This document shows positions 4,801 to 5,218 of a stretch of DNA of 5,218 bases, one piece after another. The notes beneath the pieces were generated by a model. It saw nothing but the letters and a program-made list of their open reading frames with translations. It did not search any database and had not been told where the DNA came from. How positions within the stretch are numbered: position 1 is the stretch's first letter; every line of letters starts with the position of its first letter. The DNA is taken from contig JBEKDJ010000484.1 of NCBI GenBank assembly GCA_050014415.1, positions 1-5,218 on the forward strand. The letters are read 5' to 3'. The translations under genes were made by a program, and so were the position numbers. Source of the stretch: JBEKDJ01 sp050014415. GTDB taxonomy: Bacteria; Desulfobacterota; BSN033; UBA1163.

Positions 4801-5218
4801 CTACTCCACTTTGATCTTGATTTCTTTCTTCTTGGCCTCTTCGGATTTCGGAAGGGTGACCTTCAAAATCCCGTCTTTATAAGAGGCATTGATCTTTTGG
4901 CTCTGAACCTCTTTGGGAAGTTGAACTGAACGGGTAAAGGACCCATAGCTTCTCTCGACGAGATGATAATCAGCCTCTTTTTCTTCCCTTTCCTGTTTCT
5001 TTTCACCTTTAATGGTAAGCACCCCATCGGAAAGTGAGATATCAATGTCTTTGGGGTCCATTCCAGGAACTTCAGCTTTCACCACCAGCTCGTTCCTTGT
5101 CTCTGAAACATCGAGGGAAGGCAGCCATTCTCCTGCCCTTTCAGTTCTCCCTCTCAATCCTCCCTCAAAGAAAGAGTCCCACACCCGGTCCATCTCTCTT
5201 CTCATCCTTTCGAAGTCT
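4801..5218 (-). CDS. Small heat-shock protein, Hsp20 family (5' end outside window)
   Basis: A second Hsp20/alpha-crystallin chaperone. The frame stays open to the right edge: the codons beyond the internal Met at 5203-5205 read DFER. Together with the following MRREMDRVWDSFFE they align with EIEKARSEMDRLWDTF of the neighbouring paralogue, so the true start lies outside the window, probably some 12-20 codons upstream. Visible blocks are EWLPSLDVSET, AEVPGMDPKDIDI, GEKK, YHLVERSYGSFTRS, LPKEV, ASYKDGILKVTLPK and the C-terminal IKIKV, an I-x-I/V-type docking motif. Over the shared 108-residue domain I count about 64% identity with the gene at 4168-4623, so the two are tandem paralogues in the same orientation. 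About 138 residues are visible. The regulatory region is beyond the edge. A good terminator follows at 4741-4766. Confidence 0.92.
   Translation of the reverse strand, partial: DFERMRREMDRVWDSFFEGGLRGRTERAGEWLPSLDVSETRNELVVKAEVPGMDPKDIDISLSDGVLTIKGEKKQEREEKEADYHLVERSYGSFTRSVQLPKEVQSQKINASYKDGILKVTLPKSEEAKKKEIKIKVE

Overview
The window reads as a piece of chromosome from an anaerobic Gram-negative bacterium. A deltaproteobacterial or similar formate-using anaerobe fits best, but that is inferred from gene content only: a formate-dehydrogenase-type molybdoenzyme end, a periplasmic-binding-protein molybdate transporter with a Sec signal peptide, and small heat-shock proteins. No rRNA, tRNA, IS element or CRISPR array is visible.

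Layout. Positions 1-447 (+) hold the C-terminal molybdopterin-dinucleotide-binding domain of a formate-dehydrogenase-like enzyme. Its frame is interrupted by an in-frame TGA at 58-60, so the gene looks broken or mis-sequenced here. Converging on it with only 11 bp between is a four-gene minus-strand operon, 3520 to 459, in the order modE-modA-modB-modC: a one-domain ModE-type regulator, the molybdate-binding protein, the permease and the ATPase. Upstream of modE is a good sigma-70-type promoter (TTGACA, 18 bp, TATATT). Immediately downstream of its -10 lies a 20-bp near-perfect dyad whose layout resembles a ModE operator, so the operon is probably autoregulated.

About 490 bp (3621-4112) carry no convincing gene. 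They contain several small dyads and a 22-codon ORF with a textbook Shine-Dalgarno sequence. From 4113 to the right edge are two tandem minus-strand Hsp20 (alpha-crystallin) genes, about 64% identical over the shared domain, each followed by a GGCGCC-cored hairpin terminator. The second gene runs off the right edge.

How it fits together. ModABC imports molybdate, the metal needed for molybdopterin enzymes such as the one whose end lies next door, and ModE presumably shuts the operon down when molybdate is plentiful. The most unusual points are an exact 12-bp tandem duplication that inserts four residues (HKAA repeated) into the ModE helix-turn-helix, the absence of any molybdate-sensing domain in that ModE, and the in-frame stop in the molybdoenzyme gene. 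No wholly new system is evident.
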